The translations under genes were made by a program, and so were the position numbers. Positions 1-8,989 of a stretch of 64,000 nucleotides of DNA are shown here, one piece after another. The stretch lies in assembly GCA_001839685.1 (NCBI GenBank), contig MLAK01001260.1, forward strand, positions 81,500 to 145,499. The letters run 5' to 3'. The notes beneath the pieces are model-generated. The model did not search any database, was not told the origin of the DNA, and saw only the letters and a program-made list of their open reading frames with translations. Positions within the stretch are counted from its first letter, which is position 1. The number at the start of each line of letters is the position of its first letter. Origin of the DNA: Tritrichomonas foetus (lineage: Eukaryota; Parabasalia; Tritrichomonadida; Tritrichomonadidae).

Positions 1-2528
1 CGAAGAGTCTTGAGGCATTAAAAAGTCTCAAGATTCTTCACCTCGGAAATAATAGACTTCTCAAGTTCGATTTGTGCCTGCCAAATTTAATTTCTTTGGA
101 TTTATCAAGTAATCAGATTCAAAATTTTGACCAAATAAGGTCAAATAAAATCGTATCGTTAAATCTAAGCTTCAACTTTTTGAATGAATTCCACACACAA
201 AATTTCCCAAATATCAGGCAGTTAATCCTAACCGGAAATAATTTAAAGGAATTTTCTCTAGCAAATGATAAAAACATTATTTTTTCTTCTTTAACAATGT
301 TAAATATTAGTCATAACATTATTAAGGAATTTGAAGATGTTTCTAATTGTGCTCCAAAGCTTGAAAAACTCAATATTTCATATAACCTTTTAAATAAATT
401 TCCTTCAAAATTACCAAAAACATTAAATGGCGTAGATCTCTCATATAACAAGCTAGTGCTAATCGATGAAGATTTATCGAAAATGCGCGCATTGAATTTG
501 TTATTACTTAATCATAATTTTCTTACAAAAATGCCCAAGTTACCATTAGGATTAGATTCTATCCGACTTGACAAGAATCGAATTTCACACCATGTTTGTT
601 TACAATCAAGTTTAATGCAATCTTTACCATTAAGAGCAAATAAATTAACAGAAATTCCAAATTTTTCCAATTCAACTATCACTGTTTTAAATATATCACG
701 AAATAAAATTGTTAACATTAACACCAAAAATTTTAGTAAGTGTATCGTTCGGTGTGATCTTTCATTTAATCAAATTGAAAAAATCCCTGAGATTTTTTTC
801 ATTGATTTGCCACATATTCGATTTCTGAATATAGATGGTAATAAAATTCAACAATTACCAGATAACATTTTGAACACTAATTTAGTCTCTCTAAATATCA
901 GTGAAAATCCAATTTCAGATTTACCTGAATTGCCCTCAACGATTACACATATTTATGGCACCAAATGCCAATTTGTTAAGTTTCCCAAATCCGTTACGAA
1001 GTTACAAAATCTAGATCATTTAAATTTTGCATTTAATCAAATTGACATAATTCCCTCAAATGTCAATTCCGAATCCTTTATAATGGCTGGAAACAATGTC
1101 AAGTTTATTCCTACAAATTTATTAACAACTGTTGTTTATCTTGACTTATCTTTTAATAAATTAGAAAACATTGAAATTAATTTTTCTTTACCAACAATTG
1201 TTGTTCTAAATTTAATTGGTAATGAATTAAAAAAATTTCAAATTCGAAGTGAAATTCCAAATTTGTCAACTTTAAGGCTTTCTAAAAATCCGGGTTTGAA
1301 AATCCCCAATTTCAACAATAATCTTCAATTTATGCCAAAGTTGTGCTATCTTGATTTATGTCTAACTTCAGTCAATGTAGTGATTCCAATACCTGGTTTT
1401 ATTGACATTTGTGAATTAGTCACGCCAAATATCAACTTTTTTAATGAAATGAATAATCATAAATATAAATATTTCGATATTGACTGTGATATATCTTCAC
1501 AGATGAATGAATCCAATTCTCTTTCCCAAGATTCAAATAAAATCAATTCACTAACTCCATCCAATCATCAACATTCCCAGCAAGCAAACCATAATCAAGA
1601 ACATTCAACCAAACATAATTCTACTAAACACAGTTTTACCAAAACTTATCTGAATAGAACAGTTTCTGATAAAGCAAATCCAAGTAAACCGTATTCGAAT
1701 CAAGTCAGTTCAGGTAAAATAAATGCTTTTGAAAAGAATTCGATTATTGATGAAAGTTCTTTTGAATCAAATTCGATTTCTGCCATTTCTTCGATTTCAT
1801 TGAATCAAAATTTTGTTGGTTATAGTGAAATGCAGGGTCTTCGTCCAACAATGGAAGATAATTTAATTATTCGAAAGAAAGATGGTTTCAAAATTTACGC
1901 CGTTTTAGATGGGCATGGTGGTAGACAAGCAAGTTCACTTGCATCTTTTCATATACCGAAGCTTTTAAACTTTTTTACAGTTGAAGATATTATGAAAGCG
2001 ATTTCTGAGACTAATTTTCTCTTGAAGAATTCAAAAGTCGAAGATGGAACCACTTTATGCTTAGTTGCACTTTCTGATGATCAAACTCAACTTATATGTG
2101 CAAATGTTGGGGATACACGAGCACTAATGATTCGTAGAAATGGCGAAGTTTTACCTCTCTCAACGGATCACAAGCCAGATTCGAGAATTGAAATGGTGAA
2201 AGTTCGCCAAAATGGATCATATGTTCATGATGGAAGAGTTTCAGGTGTTCTCGCAGTTTCTCGAGCACTTGGAGACTTTACTGTTGAAGGGATTTCTGCG
2301 GATCCTTCATTTTCTATCCGAAAAGTTGATCCTCAAACAGATGAAAAAATAGTCATTGCCTGCGATGGTGTTTTCGATGTGATGTCTAATAAAGAAGTTG
2401 GAAAACTTGTCATGGGTGAAAAAGATCCATTTCGAGCTGCTTCAATAATAAGAAATGTTGCATACTCACGTCAAAGCCAAGATAACATTAGTGTTATTGT
2501 AATTAATATATTGGCTGGCAGAGATTGA
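1..2528 (+). CDS. LRR protein with C-terminal PP2C phosphatase (5' partial)
   Basis: The frame is open from base 3, so the gene begins before the window; no start codon is visible. Leucine-rich repeats of the N-x-L/I-x-x-L/I type run from the edge to about base 1430. A Ser/Asn/His/Lys-rich linker follows (about 1490-1800), then a complete PP2C (PPM) domain from about 1816 to 2510. The metal-binding and catalytic motifs are all readable: RPTMED, DGHGG, ANVGDTRA, DHKP, SRALGD, ACDGVFDV and SQDNISV. The domain should therefore be an active Mn/Mg-dependent Ser/Thr phosphatase, with the LRR part as a targeting or regulatory module. LRR-PP2C fusions also occur in PHLPP and fungal adenylyl cyclases; no cyclase domain follows here. 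It ends in TGA. The substrate is unknown. Confidence 0.9.
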   Translation, partial: KSLEALKSLKILHLGNNRLLKFDLCLPNLISLDLSSNQIQNFDQIRSNKIVSLNLSFNFLNEFHTQNFPNIRQLILTGNNLKEFSLANDKNIIFSSLTMLNISHNIIKEFEDVSNCAPKLEKLNISYNLLNKFPSKLPKTLNGVDLSYNKLVLIDEDLSKMRALNLLLLNHNFLTKMPKLPLGLDSIRLDKNRISHHVCLQSSLMQSLPLRANKLTEIPNFSNSTITVLNISRNKIVNINTKNFSKCIVRCDLSFNQIEKIPEIFFIDLPHIRFLNIDGNKIQQLPDNILNTNLVSLNISENPISDLPELPSTITHIYGTKCQFVKFPKSVTKLQNLDHLNFAFNQIDIIPSNVNSESFIMAGNNVKFIPTNLLTTVVYLDLSFNKLENIEINFSLPTIVVLNLIGNELKKFQIRSEIPNLSTLRLSKNPGLKIPNFNNNLQFMPKLCYLDLCLTSVNVVIPIPGFIDICELVTPNINFFNEMNNHKYKYFDIDCDISSQMNESNSLSQDSNKINSLTPSNHQHSQQANHNQEHSTKHNSTKHSFTKTYLNRTVSDKANPSKPYSNQVSSGKINAFEKNSIIDESSFESNSISAISSISLNQNFVGYSEMQGLRPTMEDNLIIRKKDGFKIYAVLDGHGGRQASSLASFHIPKLLNFFTVEDIMKAISETNFLLKNSKVEDGTTLCLVALSDDQTQLICANVGDTRALMIRRNGEVLPLSTDHKPDSRIEMVKVRQNGSYVHDGRVSGVLAVSRALGDFTVEGISADPSFSIRKVDPQTDEKIVIACDGVFDVMSNKEVGKLVMGEKDPFRAASIIRNVAYSRQSQDNISVIVINILAGRD

Positions 2529-3019
2529 TCTTTGCCTAGCCTTTATTTTAGAGAGTTTTGATTGCTCGATTCTTACCTCCACTTTTACAATTGTATTGTT
2601 TTGTTTATTATGCTTATTATCTATTGTTATTGTTACTAAATATAACTATGTATCATATTTATGTTTTCAAAGTTTTTATTTTCTTTTTTGTTTCATTACT
2701 TTGAGATTGTAAAAACACACATATCATGCTCATAATATTGAATGAAAATCGAAAAACATGACAAAAAAGAATTGCAGATAATGTGAAGTAACAATATCTT
2801 AATGAGTGTATTTGTAAGAATTAAAACAACAGTTTCTACTAGCCAATACGCCTGTTTCAAAGAATACAAAATGAATTTTCATTTGGACTGATATCATATA
2901 AATCCAGAAAATTGGTGACTAAAAAAATATCGATTTTTTTGGTGATCACCTCATTTAGAGGAGGTATAGTAATTAGGATTTTGAATAGTTTACACCATTC
3001 GATATAGGGGGAAAGTGAG
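2529..3019. other. Intergenic region upstream of the Spt5-like gene
   Basis: About 490 bases, AT-rich, with no coding-like frame. It holds a perfect palindrome GGTGATCACC at 2941-2950 and the AATAGTTTAC motif at 2984-2993, 26 bases before the next start codon (see the promoter entry). The antisense frame at 2857-3417 is a shadow of the Spt5-like gene. Confidence 0.6.
2979..2993. promoter_or_regulatory. Promoter-proximal AAACTATT/GTAAAC motif of the Spt5-like gene
   Basis: TTTTGAATAGTTTAC ends 26 bases before the ATG. Its reverse complement shares the 13-mer AAACTATTCAAAA with 35478-35490, just upstream of the ABCA gene. The 10-mer AATAGTTTAC recurs at 24775-24784, just upstream of the gp210 gene. 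Recurrence close to starts suggests a core promoter element; this is inference from this window only. Confidence 0.4.
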
Positions 3020-6000
3020 ATGCGCGGAGTATCGCCCATACTTGGCGCATCAGACACAAAAGAAATCCGAATAATTTCAAATGCAGACGCATGCGCCAGA
3101 ATCATCATGGAGCAAGATTCATTATTCATACGACGAAAACCGCCGCCGCTTTGCCAGGTGAAATTGAAACCCAAGTTATCGTTTTCAGTACTACATGCCA
3201 TTTCCAAAATCGTTTTTCTATACAAAATTAAAAACGTTCGATCAATATTTATTTCTCCGGCCGATCTCTCTTCAATTTTCATCGAAACTGATAAAATCGA
3301 TACAGTTGGCGAAATTCTCAGAAAAATTCCTTTTTTATTCGACAAAAAAATCGATTTGATATTGAAATCTGATCCGCACGATATGAAGCGTTTTTTTTGT
3401 AATCCAATGAGATGCATTTTTTTACATCCGGGTTATTTCGTTCGAATTTCTGACCAGCTTTATAAAAATGAAATTGCACAAATTGTTGATATTGATTATT
3501 TTACTGGAAATGTTTTAGTCAAAATCATTCCACACATTGACTATGAAAATCTTTTCAAATTGAAAATGTCTACACAAACTGCATTAAATCTTTATTTTGA
3601 GAAGAAAAATATGAATAATCCAATTCCAAAAAATCCATTCAAGCCAAATACTTTTCGAACAACACCAGGAAAAATAAAGGTTAGTTGGGCAAAAAATGGG
3701 GCTGTTGATGTTCTTCAATGGGACGGTGGGAATTATTTAGGTGAATTTCGTTATATTGTTTTTAAATTTCAACAAATTTTGGTAAACAGTAAGATTTTCG
3801 ATAAAGAAATCGATATATTCCTTAGAAACCCTGCTCCGTTTGAAAGAAAAAATCCTTTGTTTCATCCACAATTTGTTCGACAAAATATCGCTTCCAAAAA
3901 TCTTTCTGACATCGAAATTGATATTTTAAAACCAGATCAAAATCCAGAAATTATAAAAATAGCACCAATTGAAAGACAGCAAGCTTCGATGGGATTTCAT
4001 CGAATGGCTTCTACTGAAACCCCTTTTGTTGATCTAAGGACAGATGATTTTCATGGCGAAGAGTTTTATAATGATTCCGATTCAATGCCAGAATGCTTTG
4101 ATTATTCTGATTATGACGTGGAGGAAATCAGTAAAATTCAATTTTTGAAATCTATTACTAAACCGAACGTATCAGGAAGTGAAAATAATAAACCAAAAAA
4201 TGACATTCAACAACTTAAAGCAAAAGAAAAAGAAACAAAAGCCAAACAAACAAAAAAGAACACAGAATCTAATACAACACCAAAACGTTCAAAAACTAAA
4301 AAATCACAAGAAAAAGAAAATATTACATCCGAATCAAGTTTTTCAGATATTGAAATATCCAAAACAATTGTTCGAAAAACTGCATACCCTCAGAATGTCG
4401 AAAATAAACAAAGCAAAGAAATTCCAAAAAGTGGCCCAGCTTCTAACCAAAAAAGTAATTCAAATAATATTCCTTCGATACAAAAACCTACTCAAAATAC
4501 CATTGTTATCGGTCCCAAATCAATTCCAAACAATATTAAGAAAGGCATGACGGTTTACGTAAATCCAAGTATCCTCCAAAACATTCCATGTAAAATCGAT
4601 GATTTCGATGGTGTCACAGTGAAAGCTACTGTTGAAGCTCCTATTCATCAAATCATGCAAGCAAATAAAAATCCAGCCACACTACCCAAACTACCCCAGC
4701 CACAAAATCAACAACAGCAAAATCAAACACAACAAATTCACCAAGCGAAAACGGAAACCAATGAAAAGAAAGTATATAAAGATGTTTGTACAGATTTTTC
4801 ACAAATTTTGGCGAATTTTGGCGTAAATACGACACCAGTTGACATTTATACAGAAGAAGAAAAACATACTTGGCAAATTTTTAATTCAACTCGTATTTTT
4901 GATGTTGTCTCCACAGAAAATAATGTCATTGCTGCAATCACTCACAAGAAATTTCCGAAGATCAAATGCATTACTTTAGATAACACAGAAATTGAAACAT
5001 GTGCTGGAACAATTCAATTTAAACAATTGCGTGATGATAATACGTGTAAGGATAAATATAACGCGAAGATTTGTTCAGAAGATTTTGTTATTTCTTCGAT
5101 TCCTCCATACATTCGTGGATATGCAAGAAGAGTTTGTCATCAATATGTACTTATTGAGAAAACACCAATAAAATCAAAATTCAACAGAAGTAATGTGCTT
5201 TGGATCAAAGCATCAGATACAGTTTTATCACCAGAAACTAGACAAAATGATGATAAACCTCCAGAACCGCCACAACATTCAATAATTCCGTCAACTTCAT
5301 CAAATAATCAAGAAAATGCTCCAAAACCGAAAGGATACCAACTTCCTATTACTTTGAAAACAAAGAAGACTGATTTTATTGAGCGATTAAATCAAGGGAA
5401 AACTGAAAATCCGCCTTCAAACAAAAATGTATCTAATCCACCACAACCGCAAGAACAACCACAGTCAAAAGCACCAACAAAAACAGCTCCTACTTCTTTG
5501 GAAAATATGCCATCGACGCATCATATAACCAAAACACATGAAGTTAACAACAAATCTAAAGAGAATGAAAATATAGAAGCCAAGATAAGTCGACAATCAA
5601 ACTGTGACAATATATCATCAAAATCTGGAAAAAGAGACACAAACTACGAAAAAGATTATCGAGATCTTGGCCAAAATCGTCGACACGATATTGATTATGA
5701 TTATGAAAAAGAGCATTATGACCGTGAACATCGTCAAAGCAGTCGTCATCATCATCACCACGACCGCGATAGAGACAGTTATAAAAGTCGTGAAAGAGAC
5801 CGTTATGATCGGGATTTTGATCATGATCCAGAATTTGACAGAAGGTCTACTCGCGACTATGATAGACATCCTGAAAGAGGAAAAAGTCATGTTCGAGGTG
5901 GACAAAGCCGTGGAAGAGGAAGCAGTTATCGAAGGGGCTTTAGTAGAGGACGACCAGCTCAAGGATCATCTAATGAGAATTCACAGCCAATTGACAGTCT

Positions 6001-6400
6001 TCCACTTGAAAAATATCCCGATGCTAAACCACTAAAAGTACCAACAACTCATCCAGAATTCCAAAATTGGATGCAATCCGAGAATCTCGTTAAATTGAAG
6101 AGCACCAGTGACAATGTGGAATACACCATTGGCCGTGTAAAAGATGACAAATTATCTATTCAAGAATCTGGTGACACTTCATTTGGTAAAAGCTTTGATG
6201 TAAAGTTCACAGATATTGAACCGATAAAGCCAGGACTAAAGTCTAATGCAATGGCAATAAGCAATGGATATTATATTTCTGGAAAAATTAAAGAAATTCG
6301 TAATGATGGTTCTTTTGTGATGAAAAGCAAAGTTAAAAATAAGAAATACCTCAGACTTTTGCCAAGTAACACACAATTAGTGAAAATGTTCCAATGGTGA
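3020..6400 (+). CDS. Transcription elongation factor Spt5-like (DSIF large subunit)
   Basis: 1126 residues, ATG start. Residues about 44-128 match the NGN domain pattern (C-Q-V-K-L-K, then K-N-V-R-S-I-F-I and the helix before K-I-P-F-L). Residues about 135-177 match the first KOW and linker of Spt5 very closely: PGYFVRI, then EIAQIVDID, then VKIIPHIDYENL. The following block with WDGGNYLGEF and then F-K-F corresponds to the region after KOW1. Spt5 binds RNA polymerase II with Spt4 at the clamp and RNA exit channel and controls pausing and processivity. The rest diverges: a Lys/Gln/Asn-rich middle, a KOW-like patch near residue 510, an Arg/Asp-rich tract (bases about 5630-5880), an RGG/RG box (about 5890-5960) and a final KOW/Tudor-like segment. 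No heptad-type CTR is visible. The usual acidic N-terminal tail is missing. Confidence 0.8.
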   Translation: MRGVSPILGASDTKEIRIISNADACARIIMEQDSLFIRRKPPPLCQVKLKPKLSFSVLHAISKIVFLYKIKNVRSIFISPADLSSIFIETDKIDTVGEILRKIPFLFDKKIDLILKSDPHDMKRFFCNPMRCIFLHPGYFVRISDQLYKNEIAQIVDIDYFTGNVLVKIIPHIDYENLFKLKMSTQTALNLYFEKKNMNNPIPKNPFKPNTFRTTPGKIKVSWAKNGAVDVLQWDGGNYLGEFRYIVFKFQQILVNSKIFDKEIDIFLRNPAPFERKNPLFHPQFVRQNIASKNLSDIEIDILKPDQNPEIIKIAPIERQQASMGFHRMASTETPFVDLRTDDFHGEEFYNDSDSMPECFDYSDYDVEEISKIQFLKSITKPNVSGSENNKPKNDIQQLKAKEKETKAKQTKKNTESNTTPKRSKTKKSQEKENITSESSFSDIEISKTIVRKTAYPQNVENKQSKEIPKSGPASNQKSNSNNIPSIQKPTQNTIVIGPKSIPNNIKKGMTVYVNPSILQNIPCKIDDFDGVTVKATVEAPIHQIMQANKNPATLPKLPQPQNQQQQNQTQQIHQAKTETNEKKVYKDVCTDFSQILANFGVNTTPVDIYTEEEKHTWQIFNSTRIFDVVSTENNVIAAITHKKFPKIKCITLDNTEIETCAGTIQFKQLRDDNTCKDKYNAKICSEDFVISSIPPYIRGYARRVCHQYVLIEKTPIKSKFNRSNVLWIKASDTVLSPETRQNDDKPPEPPQHSIIPSTSSNNQENAPKPKGYQLPITLKTKKTDFIERLNQGKTENPPSNKNVSNPPQPQEQPQSKAPTKTAPTSLENMPSTHHITKTHEVNNKSKENENIEAKISRQSNCDNISSKSGKRDTNYEKDYRDLGQNRRHDIDYDYEKEHYDREHRQSSRHHHHHDRDRDSYKSRERDRYDRDFDHDPEFDRRSTRDYDRHPERGKSHVRGGQSRGRGSSYRRGFSRGRPAQGSSNENSQPIDSLPLEKYPDAKPLKVPTTHPEFQNWMQSENLVKLKSTSDNVEYTIGRVKDDKLSIQESGDTSFGKSFDVKFTDIEPIKPGLKSNAMAISNGYYISGKIKEIRNDGSFVMKSKVKNKKYLRLLPSNTQLVKMFQW

Positions 6401-6488
6401 TATACCAACAATGATTGTAATGTGAACATATGTAGATATATCTACAAATTTATAAATTGTTTTTAATTCGAATAACTGATATAGCCAT

Positions 6489-6554
6489 ATCTCTTTCATT
6501 TTATCACTTTATCTCTTTCATTATATCACTTTATCTCTTTCATTATATCAATCT
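6489..6554. repeat. 22-bp tandem repeat, three copies
   Basis: Three adjacent copies of ATCTCTTTCATTATATCACTTT (6489-6510, 6511-6532, 6533-6554). Copies 1 and 2 differ at one base; the third is degenerate at its end. It lies in the 270-base gap between two convergent genes, downstream of the Spt5-like stop codon. Confidence 0.85.
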
Positions 6555-6562
6555 CATGATAG

Positions 6563-6588
6563 ACTTCAGGAAAGATTCCTGACGAAGT
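6563..6588. other. Stable hairpin between convergent genes
   Basis: Arms ACTTC-AGGAA and TTCCT-(GAC)-GAAGT give a 10-bp stem with a 3-base bulge and an AGA loop. It follows directly after the tandem repeat and lies about 80 bases before the stop codon of the minus-strand LRR gene. It could mark a shared 3' end or transcription boundary; function is inference. Confidence 0.45.
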
Positions 6589-6670
6589 AAAGAGTTAAAC
6601 AATTCAGATTTTATAAATTTTTAATACAACAAAACACAAACCAGAAAAAACAAATAAAAATTCTGACGAA

Positions 6671-7570
6671 TCACTCTTCAACATATTCTTCTTCTTCTTC
6701 CTCAATTTTGATTTCCTCATTTTCTCCTTGCGCGCTATTTTTTGAATTGGAAGGATTTCTCATCGGATTTTTCGCATCAATACTAATAGTTTCTCCAAAT
6801 TCGTTGAACGAATCATGATGCTCTTCATTTTGGAACTCTTCTTCTTCTTCTTCATCGAACATTTGGAAGTGCTCACGCATGTCTCGAAGCTTTGAGCGAA
6901 TTCCTTCGAGTCTTTCAGGCTCTAGAAATGAAATATTGTTTTCTTCAAGAATTCTCTCACAAATTGTTGCAATTGACGGTTGTGGCGGTTGAACGACTTG
7001 CGACTGTTCATCATCCTCACCTTCCACATTTGATGGTGCAGCACCTGGAACGATAGTTGTGAAAGTTGCTGTGCATGATCGTTTTTCTTGGGGAACGACA
7101 AATTTGATAGGCGACAAAGAAATTAAAATATTTCCTTCAAGTAATTCAGGAAGAACAGATTCGCGTAATTTATCAGCTTTTTGAATCAAATTTTTCGATA
7201 CTGGCTCATCATTAATAAATGTCAATTTTGAGCCGAAGACGATGAGACACATCAATCTGAAGTGAGTGTGTTTGGAAAGTGGCGTGTTCTTGAATGATAC
7301 CCAGAAAAGGGAGGGCTGGGGTGTGGCGCCATAAAATGAAAAAAGCGGGTTATCGTTTATGGTTAAATGAGTGAGCAACCGGAGAGAAGGAAGTCCGCTG
7401 AAATTTCGAAGTCTGTTTTTACTTAAATCAATCGTTGAACAATTTTTCGCGAAATTTAATTTTTCAAAAGAATCGACTTTTTGGTGTACAGCATTCACTG
7501 CTACACGTTGGCACTTTTTTGCAGATATTGAACGTGAGGTAGTGTAATGTGAACCTGCCACGGAGATCAT
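6671..7570 (-). CDS. Short leucine-rich repeat protein with acidic C-terminus
   Basis: 299 residues with an ATG start. Residues about 33-130 form three to four LRRs (IDLSKNRLRNFSGL, LTHLTINDNPLF) followed by a cap-like segment ending in LTFINDEPVS, the arrangement seen in SDS22/U2A'/LRRC-type proteins. The C-terminal 100 residues are low complexity and acidic, with two Glu runs. This fits a soluble scaffold protein of the kind common in flagellar and cytoskeletal complexes, but no specific orthologue is recognisable. It is convergent with the Spt5-like gene. GTAAACGGT lies 15 bases before the start (7585-7593). Confidence 0.7.
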   Translation of the reverse strand: MISVAGSHYTTSRSISAKKCQRVAVNAVHQKVDSFEKLNFAKNCSTIDLSKNRLRNFSGLPSLRLLTHLTINDNPLFSFYGATPQPSLFWVSFKNTPLSKHTHFRLMCLIVFGSKLTFINDEPVSKNLIQKADKLRESVLPELLEGNILISLSPIKFVVPQEKRSCTATFTTIVPGAAPSNVEGEDDEQSQVVQPPQPSIATICERILEENNISFLEPERLEGIRSKLRDMREHFQMFDEEEEEEFQNEEHHDSFNEFGETISIDAKNPMRNPSNSKNSAQGENEEIKIEEEEEEYVEE

Positions 7571-7584
7571 TTTTATTGTATATA

Positions 7585-7593
7585 GTAAACGGT
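7585..7593. promoter_or_regulatory. GTAAACGGT motif upstream of the LRR gene
   Basis: GTAAACGGT on the + strand, 15 bases before the ATG of the minus-strand LRR gene. The identical 9-mer lies 10 bases before the bromodomain gene start. The AACGG core resembles a Myb recognition element; inference. Confidence 0.35.
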
Positions 7594-7863
7594 TTCCATG
7601 TCACTTTTCCCTAAAATTTCCTTTCTCACATTTTCCTCACCAAAAAAAGAATTTTGCGTTCTCAAGATTGAAAAAATGAGTCATCAACAATATACATCTA
7701 CACACGACTTGTGAGTCACAAATATATCATTAATACATAATCAAATTCTTTAAAACAACTGGAAAGTTATTAAAAAGAAGTAGAGAATTCCAAAAGGTAA
7801 AATGGGTGCAATATTTGGTGAAAGGTGAAATTAAGGTCAAAAAACGCAAAAGATTAAATGAGG

Positions 7864-7906
<43 letters not shown>
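7864..7906. repeat. Poly-A homopolymer (about 43 nt)
   Basis: Uninterrupted A run. It lies downstream of the kinase gene and upstream of the LRR gene, reading as poly-T in the direction of both. Its exact length may be an assembly estimate. Confidence 0.9.
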
Positions 7907-7908
<2 letters not shown>

Positions 7909-8059
7909 GAAAATGTCGTCGAGAAAATATTTAATGTGCAAATTTAGATGTTAAAAATAAATAGAATTAAAAATATAAATCGGATCATCGTAGCTCCTTC
8001 TAAAATTTGTCACACAGGTCCTAATTTTTTTTTCTTTTCATGTCTGCTTAATTTATATC

Positions 8060-8989
8060 TTACATCGTTCCCCTAACTTTTGCTTCTTTCCTCTTGGTGA
8101 GTTCTTGGATGAGAGATGAAACAAGTGATATGACATTATCGTCAGGGATGAGAGAATCCGCGTCGATATCCTCTTCACGTCCTTCGAACCATGGATGCTG
8201 CAAGATTTCCTCAGCGGAGGGTCTAAGTTCAGGGTCTGTGTTCAGCATGTTGGTCATCAGATTTTGGAGCTCAAATGTGATTCCGTCCGGAATTTCGATC
8301 TGGCCTTCTAAAATCTGTTTCACAGTTTCGTGCATGACAGTTTCCGGAGGGGCGTCTTCTGGGGTCGACCATGGGAAATGGCAACATATCATTGCATATA
8401 AAACAATACCGGCCGACCAAATATCGGCCTTCATTCCGTTATATGGTTGTTCGTTGATGATTTCTGGGGCTGCGTAGACGAGCGTTCCGCATGTTGTAAG
8501 CATTGGAGAATTACCGTTGGCTTGTTTGCAGAGTCCGAAATCGGTTAATTTGGCTTGGTGATCGGTTGTAATTAAGACATTTTCGAGTTTGATGTCACGA
8601 TGGGCGATTCCCAATTTATGAATATAGGAGATAGCGCTCATAATCTGGAAGAAATACAATTTGGCCTCACTTTCGTCGAGGCCATCTGAGTCTTGGACAA
8701 TGTCATTGAGGTCGCCACCGTCACATAATTCGAATATGATGTAAACAGTTGAATTGTCGAGGAAAACGTCGCGAATTTCATCAATACTAGGGTGCCTAAT
8801 ACGGCTGTGGATGTTGAGTTCGTTTAAAAAGTGGTTAAAGAACTCGTCTTGTAGGCACATATCGAGGTCGATGACTTTGCAGGCAAGCATCTCGCCGGTG
8901 GTCATATGCTGACACTCCCAGACGCTTCCAAAAGATCCTGAGCTGAGGTATTGAGTCAGCTGGTAAATGCCAATCGTGCGCTTCGCCAT
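8060..8989 (-). CDS. Serine/threonine protein kinase, CAMK/AMPK-like
   Basis: 309 residues, ATG start, and almost nothing but a kinase domain (residues about 8-270). Visible motifs: glycine loop SSGSFGSV, catalytic lysine in ACKVI, HRDIKLEN catalytic loop, DFG, activation-loop end with AAPE, and DIWSAGIVLY. All residues needed for activity are present. The HRDIKLEN loop and the PWF motif at the end of the domain point to the CAMK-like branch that is much expanded in trichomonads. There is no UBA or KA1 domain after the kinase domain, only about 40 charged residues. Substrate and pathway cannot be read from the sequence. Confidence 0.92.
   Translation of the reverse strand: MAKRTIGIYQLTQYLSSGSFGSVWECQHMTTGEMLACKVIDLDMCLQDEFFNHFLNELNIHSRIRHPSIDEIRDVFLDNSTVYIIFELCDGGDLNDIVQDSDGLDESEAKLYFFQIMSAISYIHKLGIAHRDIKLENVLITTDHQAKLTDFGLCKQANGNSPMLTTCGTLVYAAPEIINEQPYNGMKADIWSAGIVLYAMICCHFPWSTPEDAPPETVMHETVKQILEGQIEIPDGITFELQNLMTNMLNTDPELRPSAEEILQHPWFEGREEDIDADSLIPDDNVISLVSSLIQELTKRKEAKVRGTM

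Larger units (their letters stand above)
7571..8059. other. Intergenic region with long poly-A tract
   Basis: About 490 bases between two minus-strand genes. It contains GTAAACGGT (7585-7593), shared with the promoter of the bromodomain gene, and a run of about 43 A. No coding-like frame seen. Confidence 0.6.

Noticed and set aside
2857..3417. 186-residue frame on the minus strand
   Set aside because: Antisense shadow of the Spt5-like N-terminus, whose NGN and KOW1 are unambiguous on the + strand.
5604..6035. 143-residue + frame and overlapping minus frame
   Set aside because: Out-of-frame readings of the Arg/Asp/His-rich tract of the Spt5-like gene; codon-repeat artefacts.
7864..7906. Poly-A tail of a retroposed gene
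   Set aside because: The A run is on the wrong strand for the adjacent kinase and LRR genes, and neither shows target duplications.
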